From positions 62,001 to 126,000 of the forward strand of contig NZ_SJEV01000002.1 in the NCBI RefSeq assembly GCF_008642235.1: a stretch of DNA of 64,000 bases. Direction: 5' to 3'. The stretch is from Planctomonas psychrotolerans (GTDB taxonomy: Bacteria > Actinomycetota > Actinomycetes > Actinomycetales > Microbacteriaceae). Made by a program: the position numbers and the translations under genes. The notes beneath the pieces were generated by a model. The model searched no databases, was not told the DNA's origin, and worked only from the letters and a program-made list of their open reading frames with translations. Positions within the stretch are counted from its first letter, which is position 1. Each line of letters opens with the position of its first letter. Below, in pieces: positions 16,281-25,106 of this stretch.

Positions 16281-17282
16281 TTAGGGCAGGACGACCACTT
16301 GGGCGCCGAAGACGAGGCCCGCGCCGAAGCCGATCTGCAACGCCAGCCCGCCGCTCAATCCGGGGTTCTCCTCGAGCAGGCGGTGCGTCGCGAGCGGGAT
16401 GGAGGCGGCGGAGGTATTGCCCGTCGTGGCGATGTCACGACCGATCGCCACCGACTCGGGCAGCTTCAGCTGCTTCGCGAGCTCGTCGATGATGCGCATG
16501 TTCGCCTGGTGCGGGATGAAGGCGGCGAGCTGGTCGCTCGTGACGCCGGCCGCATCCAGTGCCTGCTGTGCGACCTTCGCCATCTCCCAGACCGCCCAGC
16601 GGAAGACGGTGGGCCCCTCCTGGCGCATCATCGGCCATTCGGCGCCGTCGCGGTACTCCTCGAAGGTCGCGTCCATACCCACGGCGTCCCACTTGGAGCC
16701 GTCGGAGCCCCACACCGTCGCGGAGATTCCCGGGGTGTCGCTGGGGCCCACAATGGCCGCACCCGCGCCGTCGGCGAGCAGGAACGAGATGGTCCGGTCC
16801 GTCGGCTTGGCGAACAACGAGAGCTTCTCCGCGCCGAGCACGAGCACGTACTCCGCGAGTCCCGTGCGCACGAGCGAGTCGGCCTGCGCGATGGCGTAGG
16901 TGTACCCGGCGCAGGCGGCGGAGATGTCGTAGGCCGGGGCGGGGGTCGCCCCGATCCGCTCGGCCAGAAGCGCCGCGAGCGACGGGGTGGTGACGGTGTT
17001 GCTCACCGTCGACACCAGCACGGCGCCGATCTGCGAGGGCGCGATGCCCGCGCGTTCGATCGCCTCGGTGGCCGCCTCGACGGCCATGTCGATCACGCCC
17101 ACCTCCGAGCTCGCCCGGCGGCGTTCGATCACGCCGGTGCGCTGCCGAATCCACTCGTCCGACGAATCCATCGGTCCCACGATGTCGTCGTTCGGGACGA
17201 CGAGGTCGCCGCGGGAGGCGCCGACGGAGAGGATCCGGGTGAACTCGGGGCCGCGCGACTGCGTGAGGGTGGGCTGGGTCAT
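16281..17282 (-). CDS. fabH: 3-oxoacyl-[ACP] synthase III
   Basis: A 333-residue KAS III that starts fatty acid synthesis by condensing an acyl-CoA with malonyl-ACP. In actinobacteria it usually accepts branched primers. The Cys-His-Asn triad is seen in ISAACAGYTYA, FIPHQANMRI and TTGNTSAASIP. The C-terminal GFGAGLVFGAQVV is typical. ATG at 17282 overlaps the fabD stop by 4 bases (ATGA), so the two are translationally coupled. The frame extends further upstream, but that stretch is fabD in another frame. Confidence 0.97.
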   Translation of the reverse strand: MTQPTLTQSRGPEFTRILSVGASRGDLVVPNDDIVGPMDSSDEWIRQRTGVIERRRASSEVGVIDMAVEAATEAIERAGIAPSQIGAVLVSTVSNTVTTPSLAALLAERIGATPAPAYDISAACAGYTYAIAQADSLVRTGLAEYVLVLGAEKLSLFAKPTDRTISFLLADGAGAAIVGPSDTPGISATVWGSDGSKWDAVGMDATFEEYRDGAEWPMMRQEGPTVFRWAVWEMAKVAQQALDAAGVTSDQLAAFIPHQANMRIIDELAKQLKLPESVAIGRDIATTGNTSAASIPLATHRLLEENPGLSGGLALQIGFGAGLVFGAQVVVLP

Positions 17283-18226
17283 GAGGCGGTGTCCTGTTCG
17301 GGTGCGGAGGTGTGCGAGTCGAGAAGGTCGATGGCGGCGGCCAGGTCGTCGGGGGTCTTCACGGCGACGGTGGGCAGGCCCTTGAGGCCGCGCCTGGCGA
17401 GTCCGACGAGCGCACCGGCCGGGGCCACCTCCACGAGTCCGGTCACCCCGGCGGAGGCGAACGATTCCATGCAGCGATCCCACCGCACGGGGGAGGAGAC
17501 CTGTCCGACCACGAGGTCGAGGAAGCGGGTCCCGTCGGCGACCTTACTGCCGTCGGCGTTCGTCCAGATGGGAATGCGGGGATCGGCGGGGGATACCTCG
17601 GCCGCCGCACGCGCGAGGGCGTCCTTCGCGGGCTCCATGTACCGGGTGTGGAAGGCGCCCGCCACCTGCAGCGGGATCACCCGACTGCCGGGAACCGGCT
17701 CCGCTCGCAGGCGATCGAGCGCGTCGAGCGCACCGGCGACGACGACCTGACCGCCCCCGTTGAAGTTCGCAGGCTGCAGATCCAGTTCGGCGAGACGCGC
17801 GAGCAGCGCGTCCTCGTCCGCACCGAGAACAGCACTCATGCCGGTGGGCTCCAATGCGGCCGCGGCCGCCATCGCGGTGGCCCGGGCGCGAACGAGCGTC
17901 ATGGCTTCGGTGAAGCCGAGGATGCCCGCTCCGGCCGCTGCGGTGATCTCACCGACGGAGTGACCGGCGATCCCGGCGACCCGCGCGTCCCTGCCGTCGC
18001 CGAGGATCGACTGCAGGGCGAGCAGTCCGGCTGCGACGATCAGCGGCTGCGCGACCGCGGTGTCGCGGATGGTGTCGGCGTCGGAGACGGTGCCGTGCGC
18101 CGCGAGGTCCATGCCCGCGGCCGCGGACAGCTCGTCGAGGAGGTCGCGGCTTCGCGCATCCTGCAGCCACGGCTCGAGGAAGCCGGGGGTCTGGGAGCCC
18201 TGCCCGGGGCAGACGAGAACGATCAT
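17279..18226 (-). CDS. fabD: Malonyl-CoA:ACP transacylase
   Basis: A 315-residue acyltransferase that loads malonate on ACP. The GQGSQ motif is at residue 8, the nucleophile serine in GHSVGEITAAAGAG (residue about 90), and the catalytic His in VAGAFHTRYM. The C-terminal 60 residues have the EVAPAGALVGLARRGL segment of the family. It is the first gene of the fab cluster and overlaps fabH by 4 bases. A 122-bp gap separates it from fasR and should hold the fab promoter; no clear -10 is visible by eye. Confidence 0.96.
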   Translation of the reverse strand: MIVLVCPGQGSQTPGFLEPWLQDARSRDLLDELSAAAGMDLAAHGTVSDADTIRDTAVAQPLIVAAGLLALQSILGDGRDARVAGIAGHSVGEITAAAGAGILGFTEAMTLVRARATAMAAAAALEPTGMSAVLGADEDALLARLAELDLQPANFNGGGQVVVAGALDALDRLRAEPVPGSRVIPLQVAGAFHTRYMEPAKDALARAAAEVSPADPRIPIWTNADGSKVADGTRFLDLVVGQVSSPVRWDRCMESFASAGVTGLVEVAPAGALVGLARRGLKGLPTVAVKTPDDLAAAIDLLDSHTSAPEQDTAS

Positions 18227-18348
18227 CGGTCAATCCTCCCAACCCGCACGACCGCGGGTATGTGTGGTGGCTACGAACATTCGTCGCGTTCGTTGTGGCC
18301 AGGCTTCAATCCCACGTGCCTCCTCGGCGGCTAGGGCGGCGCCCGCGG

Positions 18349-19566
18349 TCACCGCGGACGCTTCCGACGCGCCGAGGGAATACGCACGTCATTTGACCCG
18401 GGTTCGGCGATCGAGCCGAGGATCAGCGCCGCCTGGAGGATGAGCGCCTCGCGGGACCCGGTCGCGTCCCAGCCGATCACCTCGGAGATCCTCTTCAGGC
18501 GGTACCGCACCGTGTTGGGATGCACGAAGAGTTCGCGGGCGGTCGCCTCGAGCGACCGGCCGTTGTCGAGGTAGCACCAGAGGGTGGCGAGGAGCTCCGT
18601 CGAGTGATCGGAGAGGGGCCGGTAGATGCGGTTGATCAGCGTCGCCCGGGCCAGCGGGTCGCCGGCGAGAGCCCGTTCGGGCAGCAGGTCATCCGCATGC
18701 GCCGGCCGCGGGGCATTACGCCAGGACCGGGCCACGGCGAAGCCGGCCAGCGCGGCACGCGCGCTCCGCGATGCCTCGACGAGACTTGCCACCTCGTGTC
18801 CGAGAACCAGATGGCCGGGTCCGAACCCTGGCTCGAGTTGCCGGGCGATCTCGAGGAACGGCTCGAGGGGCGCCGCGCCCTCCTCGGGTTCGGACGCGAT
18901 CGGGTGCGCGCGACCGATGACGAGCACGAGGCGATTCCCCTGCACGCCGATCAGCACGTCGGCGTGCATGTGACGGGCGGTGCGCCGCAACTGGTCCACG
19001 TCGAGCATCTTCGGGGTCGTGCCGACGAGCACGCTCACCTCCCCGTGACCATGCCACCCGAGAGCGGCGATGCGCGACGGCAGCTCGTCGTCGTACTCGC
19101 CACTCAGGATGGAGTCGACCACCAGTGCCTCGAGCCGGGCGTCCCACAGTCCGCGGGCCTCCGCCGCACGGGCGTAGACATCGGCCGCGGCGAAGGCGAT
19201 CTCCCGCGAGTAGAGCAGGATCGCCTCCCGCAGGGAGGCGTCGCCGTTCTTGATGCGCTCCTCGACCACTTCCACGGTGACCCGGATGAGTTGCAGCGTC
19301 TGCTGCAGGCTCACGGAGCGGAGCAGCTCGCGAGGCGCCGCGCCGAAGACGTCCGCGGCGATCCACGGCGTCGATTTCGGGTCGTCGTACCAGCTGATGA
19401 ACGAACTGATCCCGGCCTGCGCCACCAGACCGACGGCCGAGCGCCGCCCCGGAGGCATGTCGCCGTACCAGGGCAGCGTCTCATCCAGCCGCCTCAGCGT
19501 CGCCGTCGCCAGTTCGCCCGACACGGTGCGCAACCACGCGAGGGTCTGCTCTTTCGTCTTGGCCAC
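18349..19566 (-). CDS. fasR: PucR/CdaR-type regulator of fatty acid synthesis, FasR-like
   Basis: A 405-residue protein with a C-terminal PucR-type HTH (LEATARELFVHPNTVRYRLK, residues about 345-375) and a GGDEF-like regulator segment in the middle (residues 160-260). The position directly between aceE and fabD is that of FasR, which in Streptomyces and Mycobacterium (Rv2242) activates the fab operon. By this synteny I infer the same role here. The N-terminal 150 residues probably sense acyl-CoA-type ligands, as known for the mycobacterial protein. ATG at 19566 lies 37 bp after the aceE stop. Confidence 0.88.
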   Translation of the reverse strand: MAKTKEQTLAWLRTVSGELATATLRRLDETLPWYGDMPPGRRSAVGLVAQAGISSFISWYDDPKSTPWIAADVFGAAPRELLRSVSLQQTLQLIRVTVEVVEERIKNGDASLREAILLYSREIAFAAADVYARAAEARGLWDARLEALVVDSILSGEYDDELPSRIAALGWHGHGEVSVLVGTTPKMLDVDQLRRTARHMHADVLIGVQGNRLVLVIGRAHPIASEPEEGAAPLEPFLEIARQLEPGFGPGHLVLGHEVASLVEASRSARAALAGFAVARSWRNAPRPAHADDLLPERALAGDPLARATLINRIYRPLSDHSTELLATLWCYLDNGRSLEATARELFVHPNTVRYRLKRISEVIGWDATGSREALILQAALILGSIAEPGSNDVRIPSARRKRPR

Positions 19567-19603
19567 GGTGCCTACGGTTTCGTGTCGATGAAGCGGTCGA
19601 GAC

Positions 19604-22330
19604 TCAGCTCTCGCCCCCGGCGCTGCCGGTGGTTCCGGCGTTCACGTCGTGCAGCTCGTACTTCTCGATCGCCTGCAGTGCCAGGTCCTCGTCGATCTCG
19701 CCGCGCTTGGCGAGCATCTGCAGGGTGCGCACCACCATGCTCGGGGTGTCGATGGCGAAGAACCGTCGCGCTGCCGGGCGGGTGTCCGAGAAGCCGAAGC
19801 CGTCGGCGCCGAGCGTGGCGTACTCGCCGGGCACGAACTGGCGGATCGCATCAGGAACGGCGTGCTCGAAGTCGGTGACCGCGACGAACGGTCCCTCGGC
19901 GTCGCGCAGCTTCTCCGTCACGTACGGAATCCGCTCCTCCTCGGTGGGGTGCAGGAAGTTGTGGCGCTCCGCGGCGAGCCCGTCGCGCCGCAGCTCGTTC
20001 CACGACGTCACCGACCACACGTCGGCGGCGACGCCCCATTCTTCGGCGAGGAGTTCCTGAGCCTCGAGCGCCCACGGCACCGCCACGCCGGACGCGAGCA
20101 GCTGGGCCCTGGGGCCCTCGTTCTCCGCCGCGCGAAGTTTGTAGATGCCGCGAACGACACCGTCCACGTCGAGGTTCTCGGGCTGCTTGGGCTGCACGAT
20201 CGGCTCGTTGTACACGGTGATGTAGTACATGACGTTCGGGTCGGGGTGCTCGCCGCCGTACATGCGATCGAGGCCGGCGCGCACGATGTGGCCGATCTCG
20301 TACCCGTAGGCGGGGTCGTACGACACCACAGCCGGGTTGGTGGAGGCCAGGACGAGCGAGTGGCCGTCGGCGTGCTGCAGGCCCTCGCCGGTGAGCGTGG
20401 TGCGTCCCGCCGTGGCTCCGATCATGAAGCCGCGGGCCATCTGGTCGCCCGCCGCCCACATGGCATCGCCGGTGCGCTGGAAACCGAACATCGAGTAGAA
20501 CACGTAGATCGGGATGAGAGGTTCACCGTGCGTGGCGTACGAGGTGCCCACGTTGGTGAACGCCGCCATCGCGCCGGCCTCGTTGATGCCGACGTGCAGG
20601 ATCTGGCCCTGCGGGCTCTCCTTGTAGGACAGCAGCAACTCACGATCGACCGACGTGTAGTTCTGACCGGTCGGGTTGTAGATCTTCGCCGTGGGGAAGA
20701 AGGCGTCGATGCCGAAGGTGCGGGCCTCGTCGGGGATGATCGGCACGATGCGATTGCCGAAGTCCTTGGCGCGGGTCAGGTCCTTCAGAAGCCGCACGAA
20801 CGCCATGGTCGTGGCGATCTCCTGCGTGCCGGAGCCCTTCTTCATGATCGCGTAGGCGGAGTCGTCGGGCAGGTTGATCGCCGTGTGCTTCGTCCGACGC
20901 TCGGGGGAGTAGCCGCCGAGTTCCCGCCGGCGCTCATGCAGGTACTCGATCGCCTCGTCGTCGTTGCCGGGGTGGTAGTACGGCGGCTGGTACGGGTTCT
21001 CCTCCAGCTGCGCGTCGGTGAACGGGATGCGCATCTCGTCGCGGAACTGCTTGAGGTTGTCGAGCGTCAGCTTCTTCATCTGGTGGGTGGCGTTCCGGCC
21101 CTCGAACGACGGTCCGAGGCCGTACCCCTTCACCGTCTTCGCGAGGATGACCGTGGGCTGGCCCTTGTGCTCCGATGCGGCCTTGAACGCGGCGTACACC
21201 TTGCGGTAGTCGTGACCGCCGCGCTTGAGATTCCAGATCTGCTCGTCCGTGTAGTCCTTGACGAGTTCGAGCGCGCGCGGGTCGCGGCCGAAGAAGTTCT
21301 CGCGCACGTAGGCGCCCGACTCGGCCTTGTAGGTCTGGTAGTCGCCGTCGGGCGTGCGGTTCATCAGGTCGAGCAGTGCACCCTCGGAGTCGCGGCTGAG
21401 CAGGTCGTCCCACTCGCGGCCCCAGACGACCTTGATGACGTTCCAGCCGGCGCCGCGGAAGAAGCTCTCGAGCTCCTGGATGATCTTGCCGTTACCGCGG
21501 ACCGGTCCGTCGAGGCGCTGGAGGTTGCAGTTGATCACGAAGTTGAGGTTGTCGAGCCCCTCGTTCGCCGCGACCTGCAGCTGGCCGCGGCTCTCGACCT
21601 CGTCCATCTCGCCGTCGCCGAGGAACGCCCACACCTGCTGGTCGGACGCATCCTTGATGCCCCGATTGGTGAGGTAGCGGTTGGTCTGCGCCTGGTAGAT
21701 GGCGTTGATGGGTCCGAGACCCATCGACACCGTCGGGAACTGCCAGAAGTCCGGCATGAGACGGGGGTGGGGGTACGACGGGATGCCATTCGGCGCGTGG
21801 GACTTCTCCTGGCGGAAGCCATCGAGCTGGTCCTCGCTCAGTCGACCTTCGAGGTAGGCCCGCGCGTAGGTGCCGGGGGAGGCGTGCCCCTGCACGAAGA
21901 TCTGGTCGCCACCGCCCGGGTGGTCCTGTCCGCGGAAGAAGTGGTTGTAGCCGACCTCGTACAGGGCGGCGGAGGACGCATAGGTCGCGATGTGGCCGCC
22001 GACGGCGATGCCGGGGCGCTGCGAACGGTGCACGGTGATCGCGGCGTTCCAGCGGATCCACGCGCGGTAGCGGCGCTCGAGCTCCTCGTTACCGGGGAAT
22101 GCGGCTTCGTTCTCCGGAGCGATCGTGTTGATGTAGTCGGTCGTCGGGACCATCGGCACGCCGAGGTGCAGTTCCTTGGAGCGCTTCAGCAGGCTGAGCA
22201 TGATGTCGCGTCCGCGACCCGCTCCCCGCTCCTCCACCACCGCATCGAGGGACTCATTCCACTCGGCGGTCTCTCCGGGATCGATATCTTCCGTGGAAAC
22301 CGAGTACGGGTCCTGATCGTTGACCGTCAC
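19604..22330 (-). CDS. aceE: Pyruvate dehydrogenase E1 component, homodimeric type
   Basis: A 908-residue thiamine-diphosphate enzyme that decarboxylates pyruvate and acetylates the E2 lipoyl domain, supplying acetyl-CoA to the neighbouring fatty-acid genes. The ThDP motif [12 protein letters not shown]...NCN is near residue 240; the central QNYTSVD segment and the C-terminal [15 protein letters not shown] match AceE. GTG at 22330 with AAAGAGG upstream is preferred over the longer frame to 22384. It is divergent from ahpE over a 257-bp gap. Similar order aceE-fasR-fab and a nearby ahpE is known in mycobacteria. Confidence 0.96.
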   Translation of the reverse strand: MTVNDQDPYSVSTEDIDPGETAEWNESLDAVVEERGAGRGRDIMLSLLKRSKELHLGVPMVPTTDYINTIAPENEAAFPGNEELERRYRAWIRWNAAITVHRSQRPGIAVGGHIATYASSAALYEVGYNHFFRGQDHPGGGDQIFVQGHASPGTYARAYLEGRLSEDQLDGFRQEKSHAPNGIPSYPHPRLMPDFWQFPTVSMGLGPINAIYQAQTNRYLTNRGIKDASDQQVWAFLGDGEMDEVESRGQLQVAANEGLDNLNFVINCNLQRLDGPVRGNGKIIQELESFFRGAGWNVIKVVWGREWDDLLSRDSEGALLDLMNRTPDGDYQTYKAESGAYVRENFFGRDPRALELVKDYTDEQIWNLKRGGHDYRKVYAAFKAASEHKGQPTVILAKTVKGYGLGPSFEGRNATHQMKKLTLDNLKQFRDEMRIPFTDAQLEENPYQPPYYHPGNDDEAIEYLHERRRELGGYSPERRTKHTAINLPDDSAYAIMKKGSGTQEIATTMAFVRLLKDLTRAKDFGNRIVPIIPDEARTFGIDAFFPTAKIYNPTGQNYTSVDRELLLSYKESPQGQILHVGINEAGAMAAFTNVGTSYATHGEPLIPIYVFYSMFGFQRTGDAMWAAGDQMARGFMIGATAGRTTLTGEGLQHADGHSLVLASTNPAVVSYDPAYGYEIGHIVRAGLDRMYGGEHPDPNVMYYITVYNEPIVQPKQPENLDVDGVVRGIYKLRAAENEGPRAQLLASGVAVPWALEAQELLAEEWGVAADVWSVTSWNELRRDGLAAERHNFLHPTEEERIPYVTEKLRDAEGPFVAVTDFEHAVPDAIRQFVPGEYATLGADGFGFSDTRPAARRFFAIDTPSMVVRTLQMLAKRGEIDEDLALQAIEKYELHDVNAGTTGSAGGES

Positions 22331-22587
22331 CTTCGACCTCTTTCTGTGGTGGACAGATTTTGTCTCGCCCGCCCGAATGCCCATGGGTGCGGGCCGTCAA
22401 GCGCAACCTCACCAGCCTACTAATTCTATTCGCGCCGGTGCGCCGCCTCGGCGGACCCGGGTCGGCCGGTCCGACCGGGACCGCGGCGACGCTGCAGGCG
22501 AACCTTGTTTCCGGCGTGTTTCGCGCGGGCGTAGGATGAGCCGGTGTTTTGGCCCGCACCCGGAGCGGGAAGGAAAGGACCACCGTC

Positions 22588-23064
22588 ATGGCATTGGAGA
22601 ACGACACTCTCGCCCCCGACTTCGAACTCGCCAACCAGTTCGGCGAGCGCATCCGTCTGAGCGAGTTCCGCGGCCGACGATCAGTGGCTCTCGTCTTCTT
22701 CCCCCTCGCGTTCTCGGGCACCTGCACCGGAGAGCTCTGCCAGCTCCGAGACAATCTCTCCGTGTTCGCCGAGCACGACGTCGAACTGATCGGCATCTCC
22801 GTCGACTCCAAGCACACGCTCCGCGCGTGGGCCGAGACCGAGGGCTACGACTTCCCCCTGCTCGCCGATTTCTGGCCGCACGGCGCCGTGGCGAAGGAGT
22901 ACGGCGTCTTCCTGGATGAAAAGGGGTTCGCCAACCGGGCCACCTTCCTCATCGACCGCGGGGGAATCATCCGGGCCAGCTTCATCACCGCCCCCGGTCA
23001 GGCCCGGTCGTTCGAGTCCTACGCGGCTGCGCTCTCCGAACTCGACGCGCCCATCCCCGCGTAG
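22588..23064 (+). CDS. ahpE: Peroxiredoxin, AhpE-type
   Basis: A 158-residue thioredoxin-fold peroxidase that reduces hydroperoxides in the cytoplasm. The peroxidatic Cys is in FSGTCTGELC after VFFPLAF, as in AhpE. A second cysteine follows exactly five positions later (C-x4-C), which mycobacterial AhpE lacks and which is the resolving-cysteine place of PrxQ. It may therefore form an internal disulfide. The conserved Arg lies in NRATFLIDRGG. ATG at 22588 follows GGAAAGGA. In a mycothiol producer the reductant may be mycoredoxin or thioredoxin. Confidence 0.92.
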   Translation: MALENDTLAPDFELANQFGERIRLSEFRGRRSVALVFFPLAFSGTCTGELCQLRDNLSVFAEHDVELIGISVDSKHTLRAWAETEGYDFPLLADFWPHGAVAKEYGVFLDEKGFANRATFLIDRGGIIRASFITAPGQARSFESYAAALSELDAPIPA

Positions 23065-23128
23065 GGTCGCACAGCCTGTACGATCAGGGAGTCGCCTCGG
23101 CGATGCCGTCGCCTGTCGTGGGTGATCG

Positions 23129-23202
23129 GGGCCTTTAGCTCAGTTGGTAGAGCGCCACGTTTACACCGTGGATGTCATCGGTTCGAGCCCGGTAGGGCCC
23201 AC
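23129..23202 (+). tRNA. tRNA-Val (TAC)
   Basis: Cloverleaf by eye: acceptor GGGCCTT with AGGGCCC, D-arm GCTC/GAGC, anticodon stem CCACG/CGTGG around loop TTTACAC (anticodon TAC), T-arm ATCGG/CCGGT around TTCGAGC, and discriminator A. CCA is not encoded. It lies 64 bp after ahpE and may read through into the HAD gene. Confidence 0.95.
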
Positions 23203-23252
23203 TTCGAATTCCGCCCCATGGGCGAGAGCCCCGCCCCGAGGGAGGAACACCC

Positions 23253-23924
23253 ATGTCCGACCCCATCGCACTCACCGCTCGCGCCATGCTCTTCGACATG
23301 GACGGCACCCTCGTCGACTCGACGGCCGTCGTCGAGGAGATCTGGTCCCGGTTCGCGACCCGGTTCGGGCTGGACACGCATGCGGTGCTGCACAGCATCC
23401 ACGGCATCCGCGCCGAAGACAGCGTGCGGCGCTTCGCACCGGCCGGCACCGACGTGGCCGCGCTCGTGTCCGAGCTCACCGCGTTCGAGCTCGACAATGC
23501 CGGCTCCACCGTCGCCATCGCCGGTGCCGACGCCTTCCTCGGGGCGCTGCCACCGACCGCTGTCGCTCTGGTCACCTCCGCGAGCGTCCCCCTCATGACC
23601 GGTCGGATGCGCGGTGCGGCCGTGGGTATCCCGTCCGTTCTCGTCACCGCGGAGGACGTCACGCACGGCAAGCCCGCTCCCGACGGTTACCTCCGCGCCG
23701 CGGAACTTCTGGGTGTCGAACCGCGCGACGCGATCGTGTTCGAGGACGCGGAGGCGGGCATCCGTGCCGGGCTCGCGGCCGGGATGCGTGTCGTCGTGGT
23801 CGGGGAACACGTGAGCCCGACGACCGAGGGGTTGCCCCGCATCCGCGACTTCCTCGACGCGACGATCGACGTTACCGATGGTGTCGTCACTCTGACCCTC
23901 CCGTCGGCGGTCGTCGACGGATAG
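23253..23924 (+). CDS. HAD-superfamily phosphatase (subfamily IA)
   Basis: A 223-residue HAD hydrolase. Motif I is FDMDGTLVDS (Asp nucleophile), motif II VTSAS, motif III lysine in GKPAPDGYLRAA, and motif IV FEDAEAGI. The cap domain at residues 20-85 is helical, as in subfamily IA sugar-phosphate or phosphoglycolate phosphatases. The HGIRAED segment and the length resemble GPP/DOG1-type sugar phosphatases, but the substrate is not certain. ATG at 23253 has GGGAGG about 8 bases upstream. It lies 50 bp after tRNA-Val. Confidence 0.9.
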   Translation: MSDPIALTARAMLFDMDGTLVDSTAVVEEIWSRFATRFGLDTHAVLHSIHGIRAEDSVRRFAPAGTDVAALVSELTAFELDNAGSTVAIAGADAFLGALPPTAVALVTSASVPLMTGRMRGAAVGIPSVLVTAEDVTHGKPAPDGYLRAAELLGVEPRDAIVFEDAEAGIRAGLAAGMRVVVVGEHVSPTTEGLPRIRDFLDATIDVTDGVVTLTLPSAVVDG

Positions 23925-23960
23925 CCCGGTCCGTGACGTCGTACCCCGGCGAAGAGGACC

Positions 23961-25106
23961 CTACGGCGCGTCGACTGCCCGGTCGGAATCCGACTCCTCG
24001 ATGGCGCGTATGGACGGCGTACCGGCACTCGACGCTGGCGGCCCGTAGATCACGCGGGAATGGAAGACGAAACGGGCCAGGAAAGCGATGATCAACGTGA
24101 TCCCGGTTGCTGGAACCGCGGCAATGGTCCACAGGTCGACGAGGAGGAAGAGGAGAGGCAGTCGCAAAGCCGTCTCCGCGTTGTTGAAGGCGAACGACTT
24201 CCAGAACCTCGACCACGTCCCCGGGCGACTCCTGGTGAGGTCGCGGAACACGAATCTCTCGAGCAGGAGGAAGTTGCCGACGATGGTGACCTCGGCAGCG
24301 ATGATCGCGGCCGCAAGGTAGTCGAACCCCGCCCAGGTGATCAGAGCGACGATCGCGATGTTGCACAGTGCACCGATCAGTCCGATCACGGCGAACGCCG
24401 ACATACGCCCGAAACGAAGGCTCAAGAGTTGACTCATGAACCGGACGCCCTGCGAGAGAGAAGCTTTCGACTGACCGGCGAATCGCTCGCCGAAGACGAA
24501 AGGCTCTTCGAGCACCGTAAGGCGACGTGGTTGCCTGGCAAGGATCTCGAGCAGGATCTTGAACCCGCGCGGTTGCAGGTCTTCGATGACGAGTGCCGAC
24601 TTCCTCACGAGGAAGAAGCCGGTCATGGGGTCCGTGCAGTCACGAAGCTTCGAGGGGAACATCGATCGGGTCAACACGGTCGAGAGTGACGACACGGCAC
24701 GCCGCGCGGCGTTCGAGAGTCCTCCCGCGTCGCCATCCTCGCAGTATCGCGACGCGACAACGACGTCAGCGGCGCCGCGCCCAGCCGTTTCCGCCAGTAC
24801 CGGGATCATCTCCGGGGGGTGCTGCAGGTCGGCGTCCATGACGAGCACCCAGTCATTCGTCGCCTCGGTCATCCCCATCAGCACAGCACCGCTGAGTCCT
24901 CCCACCGGGGTTTCCCGCTGCAGCAGCCGAAGCGGGATGTCGGAGGTCCTCGCGGCCGCGGTGATCGCAGCGGGAGTGTCGTCTGTCGAGTCGTCGACGA
25001 AGAGGATCTCCGAGCCGATGCCTACAGCATTGAGGCGCCCCACCAGTTCGGCGACGTTACCCGCCTCGTTGAAGGTGGGGATCACGATCGAGATTGGCAT
25101 GCTCAC
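23961..25106 (-). CDS. GT2 polyprenyl-phosphate glycosyltransferase fused to a GtrA domain
   Basis: A 381-residue fusion. Residues 1-225 form a DPM1-like GT2: IVIPTFNEAGNVAEL, FVDDSTDDTP, and the metal-binding VMDADLQHPP. Residues about 235-355 hold four membrane helices of a GtrA/DPMS domain, which flips or anchors polyprenyl-linked sugars. The expected product is a polyprenyl-phosphate sugar used outside the membrane by GT39/GT83-type enzymes, one of which is encoded just upstream. GTG at 25106 overlaps that gene's stop by 4 bases. It is the last of three coupled glycan genes. Confidence 0.9.
   Translation of the reverse strand: MSMPISIVIPTFNEAGNVAELVGRLNAVGIGSEILFVDDSTDDTPAAITAAARTSDIPLRLLQRETPVGGLSGAVLMGMTEATNDWVLVMDADLQHPPEMIPVLAETAGRGAADVVVASRYCEDGDAGGLSNAARRAVSSLSTVLTRSMFPSKLRDCTDPMTGFFLVRKSALVIEDLQPRGFKILLEILARQPRRLTVLEEPFVFGERFAGQSKASLSQGVRFMSQLLSLRFGRMSAFAVIGLIGALCNIAIVALITWAGFDYLAAAIIAAEVTIVGNFLLLERFVFRDLTRSRPGTWSRFWKSFAFNNAETALRLPLLFLLVDLWTIAAVPATGITLIIAFLARFVFHSRVIYGPPASSAGTPSIRAIEESDSDRAVDAP

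Noticed and set aside
19649-22423. 924-residue plus-strand frame opposite aceE
   Set aside because: No recognisable motif; the minus-strand frame is an unmistakable pyruvate dehydrogenase E1.
22331-22587. Small gene or riboswitch between aceE and ahpE
   Set aside because: The gap has no coding-like frame with a ribosome site and no recognisable riboswitch core; it is an ordinary divergent promoter region.
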